Assembly (NCBI GenBank): GCA_946887385.1
Contig: CAMPKU010000220.1
Coordinates: forward strand, 1-7,010
DNA: 7,010 nucleotides
Source of the DNA: an uncultured Gammaproteobacteria bacterium
GTDB lineage: Bacteria > Pseudomonadota > Gammaproteobacteria > Rariloculales > Rariloculaceae
Direction of reading: 5' to 3'
Position 1 is the first letter of the stretch. Each line of letters starts with the position of its first letter. Below are positions 5,503-7,010 of the stretch, in pieces. A program made the position numbers and the translations under genes. Under the pieces are notes generated by a model, which did no database searches, was not told where the DNA came from, and worked only from the letters and a program-made list of their open reading frames with translations.

Positions 5503-5883
5503 GTGTTGCTTCTTGATTCGGGTGGCGTCACGCGACTCGCGGTCCGCTCTCGACAGGTCGCCGCGCTGATCCTCGAACTGCGTGCGCGGGATCTGTGGCC
5601 GCCCCTCGTTCCATCCGTTGTCCTCGTCGAATGCCTTCAAGGCCACGCCGCGCTCGACGCGCACGCCAACGCGTTGCTCAAGACCTGCGATATCGTCGAG
5701 GAAGTCCCTGAGTATGTAGCCAGACGAGCAGCGTTCTTGCGGCGAAAGGCGCGGCGAGGATCCGCGGTCGACGCTTTGCTCGTAGCGTTTGCCGAACCCG
5801 ATGGAACGGTGCTAACAGGCGATCCCGGCGAACTCGCCGCGCTGGCGCAATTCGCGGGGCGCGTGCGAGTGGAACGGATATGA
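5503..5883 (+). CDS. vapC: PIN-domain ribonuclease toxin (VapC family), RHH-type module
   Basis: This 126-residue PIN-domain protein is the partner toxin of the RHH antitoxin. Likely metal-binding acidic residues are Asp5 (LLLDSGGVTRL), Glu43 (PSVVLVECLQG), Asp90 (GSAVDALLVAFA) and Asp107 (VLTGDPGEL), in the order and spacing of VapC enzymes. The 'TGDPGEL.AL' ending is typical of one VapC subgroup. The start is GTG 5503, six bases after the antitoxin stop. No separate ribosome site is evident, so translation probably depends on coupling to the antitoxin. A later start would remove the first catalytic Asp, which supports GTG 5503. It is clearly diverged from the first toxin in this window and shares little beyond the acidic residues. 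Confidence 0.9.
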   Translation: MLLLDSGGVTRLAVRSRQVAALILELRARDLWPPLVPSVVLVECLQGHAALDAHANALLKTCDIVEEVPEYVARRAAFLRRKARRGSAVDALLVAFAEPDGTVLTGDPGELAALAQFAGRVRVERI

Positions 5884-5897
5884 GCGATGCGTGCGCG

Positions 5898-7010
5898 CTA
5901 GTCCTGGCGTAGCGCCTGCAGCGGATCGACGCGCGCGGCACGCTGCGCCGGGAGCCAGCTCGCCGCCGAAGCCGCGGCGGCAAGCGCGAGCGCGGCGGCC
6001 GCGAGCACGAGCGGATCGACGGCGGCCACTTCGGGCATTTGCGACGCGAGCACGCGGCCGAGCGCAAGCGCGCCCGCCGTGCCGAGCACCAGGCCCGCGG
6101 CGATCATGCGCGCGCCCTCCTTCATCACCATGCGCAGCACGTCGGCGCGTTGCGCGCCGAGCGCCATCCGCACGCCGATTTCGCCCACTCGCCGCGCCAC
6201 GGCCCACGCCAGCACGCCGTACACGCCGATGACGGCGAGCGTCACGGCGATCGCAGCGAACACCAGCGTGAGCACCATCGGTGCGCGGTGCGGGCCGAGC
6301 GCATCCGCCACGCGCGCTTCCATCGGCAGCACGTTGGTGAGCGCGACGAGCGGGTCGATACGCGCGATGGCCGCCTCGGCCGCCCGCGTCAGCGACTCGA
6401 CCGGCAGCGGCGTACGCAGCACGAACATACCCGTGTGTTCCGGCGGCGGCCGCTGCGCATAGTGCCAATAGACCGTCTGCCCATACTCGTCGCCGGTGAA
6501 GCTGTTGTGCTTCACGTGCGGCACGACACCCACGATCGTGTACCAGCCGCTGTTCGCCTCAGCCGAGTTGCGCAGCCGCTGGCCGAGCGCATTGCCGTCG
6601 GGCCAGTACGCGCGAGCGAAACGCTCGTCGACGACCGCAACACGATCCGTCTCCGTGGCGGCGAAATTTCGCCCTCTCACCACCGGGATGCCGAGCGTCG
6701 GAAAATACCCGTGATCGATGCTGTGCAGTTGCGCGGCCTTGATCACGCTACCGTCGAGCAGCTCATAGCCGTCGACGACGACCGTTGCGCCGTAGTCGCT
6801 GCTGACGAACGGCAGCATGGTGATAAAGCCTCCCGCGTCCACGCCGGGCAGCGAGCGCAGCTCCGCGAGCGCCTGCTCGAAGAAGCGGCCGCGCGCGGCG
6901 TCGCTCGCGTAGAGCGGCGTGGTGGGGAACTCCACGGCGGCGCTCCAGACTCCGGTCGGCTCGAAACCCGGGCCGCGCGAGAGGAACTCGTAGAACGTTT
7001 TCGTCAGCAA
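5898..7010 (-). CDS. MacB/FtsX-type ABC transporter permease, C-terminal part (5' end beyond window)
   Basis: The visible 370 residues are the second half of an integral membrane permease of the MacB/FtsX superfamily, probably the large duplicated type (about 800 residues) often annotated 'ABC transporter permease' or ADOP. Counting from the right edge, residues 1 to about 235 form a MacB-like periplasmic domain, with FFEQALAELRSLPGVDAGGF, DHGYFPTLGIPVVRGRNF and VVDERFARAYWP as typical segments. Three membrane helices follow at about 244-272, 300-322 and 332-356. The cytoplasmic coupling motif EIGVRMALGAQ (277-287) and the closing ARVDPLQALR (359-368) are hallmarks of the family. The opening TTG at 7010 is only the window edge, not a real start. 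The substrate is unknown; relatives handle peptides, macrolides or lipoproteins. The partner ATPase is not in the window. The gene converges on the second toxin gene with 14 bases between stops. Confidence 0.9.
   Translation of the reverse strand: MLTKTFYEFLSRGPGFEPTGVWSAAVEFPTTPLYASDAARGRFFEQALAELRSLPGVDAGGFITMLPFVSSDYGATVVVDGYELLDGSVIKAAQLHSIDHGYFPTLGIPVVRGRNFAATETDRVAVVDERFARAYWPDGNALGQRLRNSAEANSGWYTIVGVVPHVKHNSFTGDEYGQTVYWHYAQRPPPEHTGMFVLRTPLPVESLTRAAEAAIARIDPLVALTNVLPMEARVADALGPHRAPMVLTLVFAAIAVTLAVIGVYGVLAWAVARRVGEIGVRMALGAQRADVLRMVMKEGARMIAAGLVLGTAGALALGRVLASQMPEVAAVDPLVLAAAALALAAAASAASWLPAQRAARVDPLQALRQD

Noticed and set aside
5812..6468. Minus-strand 218-codon frame overlapping the permease end
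   Set aside because: Off-frame Ala/Arg/Gly-rich reading of the permease gene; the permease frame shows membrane helices and family motifs.

Overview
The window comes from a GC-rich, flagellated bacterium, most likely a beta- or gammaproteobacterium. The lineage call is inference. It rests on strong G/C preference at third codon positions, a long-form Lhr helicase, an enterobacterial-type FliA (sigma-28) promoter match, and a duplicated-type ABC permease of the kind common in Acidobacteria and in some Xanthomonadales and Burkholderiales. No rRNA, tRNA, CRISPR array or transposase was found.

Left half (1-3776, minus strand): one uninterrupted reading frame encodes at least 1258 residues of the long-form superfamily 2 helicase Lhr. 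I translated it codon by codon and found no stop. Its C-terminus lies beyond base 1. Several long plus-strand open frames over this stretch are antisense shadows. Divergent from lhr, and separated from it by a compact 78-base promoter region, is a 79-codon plus-strand gene (3855-4094). It resembles the terminal helices of flagellar rod/hook proteins and is preceded by a near-perfect FliA promoter.

Middle (4095-5883, plus strand): a 226-base spacer holds a nested inverted repeat and then an AT-rich operator/promoter. It leads into two consecutive, unrelated VapBC-type toxin-antitoxin modules. The first pairs an HTH plus AbrB/SpoVT antitoxin with a PIN-domain toxin, and the two genes overlap by 14 bases. 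The second pairs a small ribbon-helix-helix antitoxin with another PIN toxin, 6 bases apart. Each module has its own candidate autoregulated promoter, so the two are probably independent operons placed side by side, as in an accessory insertion.

Right end (5898-7010, minus strand): the C-terminal 370 residues of a MacB/FtsX-type ABC transporter permease end only 14 bases from the second toxin gene, so the two are convergent. Three genes (lhr, the mini flagellar gene and the RHH antitoxin) have candidate promoters placed so close to their start codons that leaderless or near-leaderless mRNAs are suggested.
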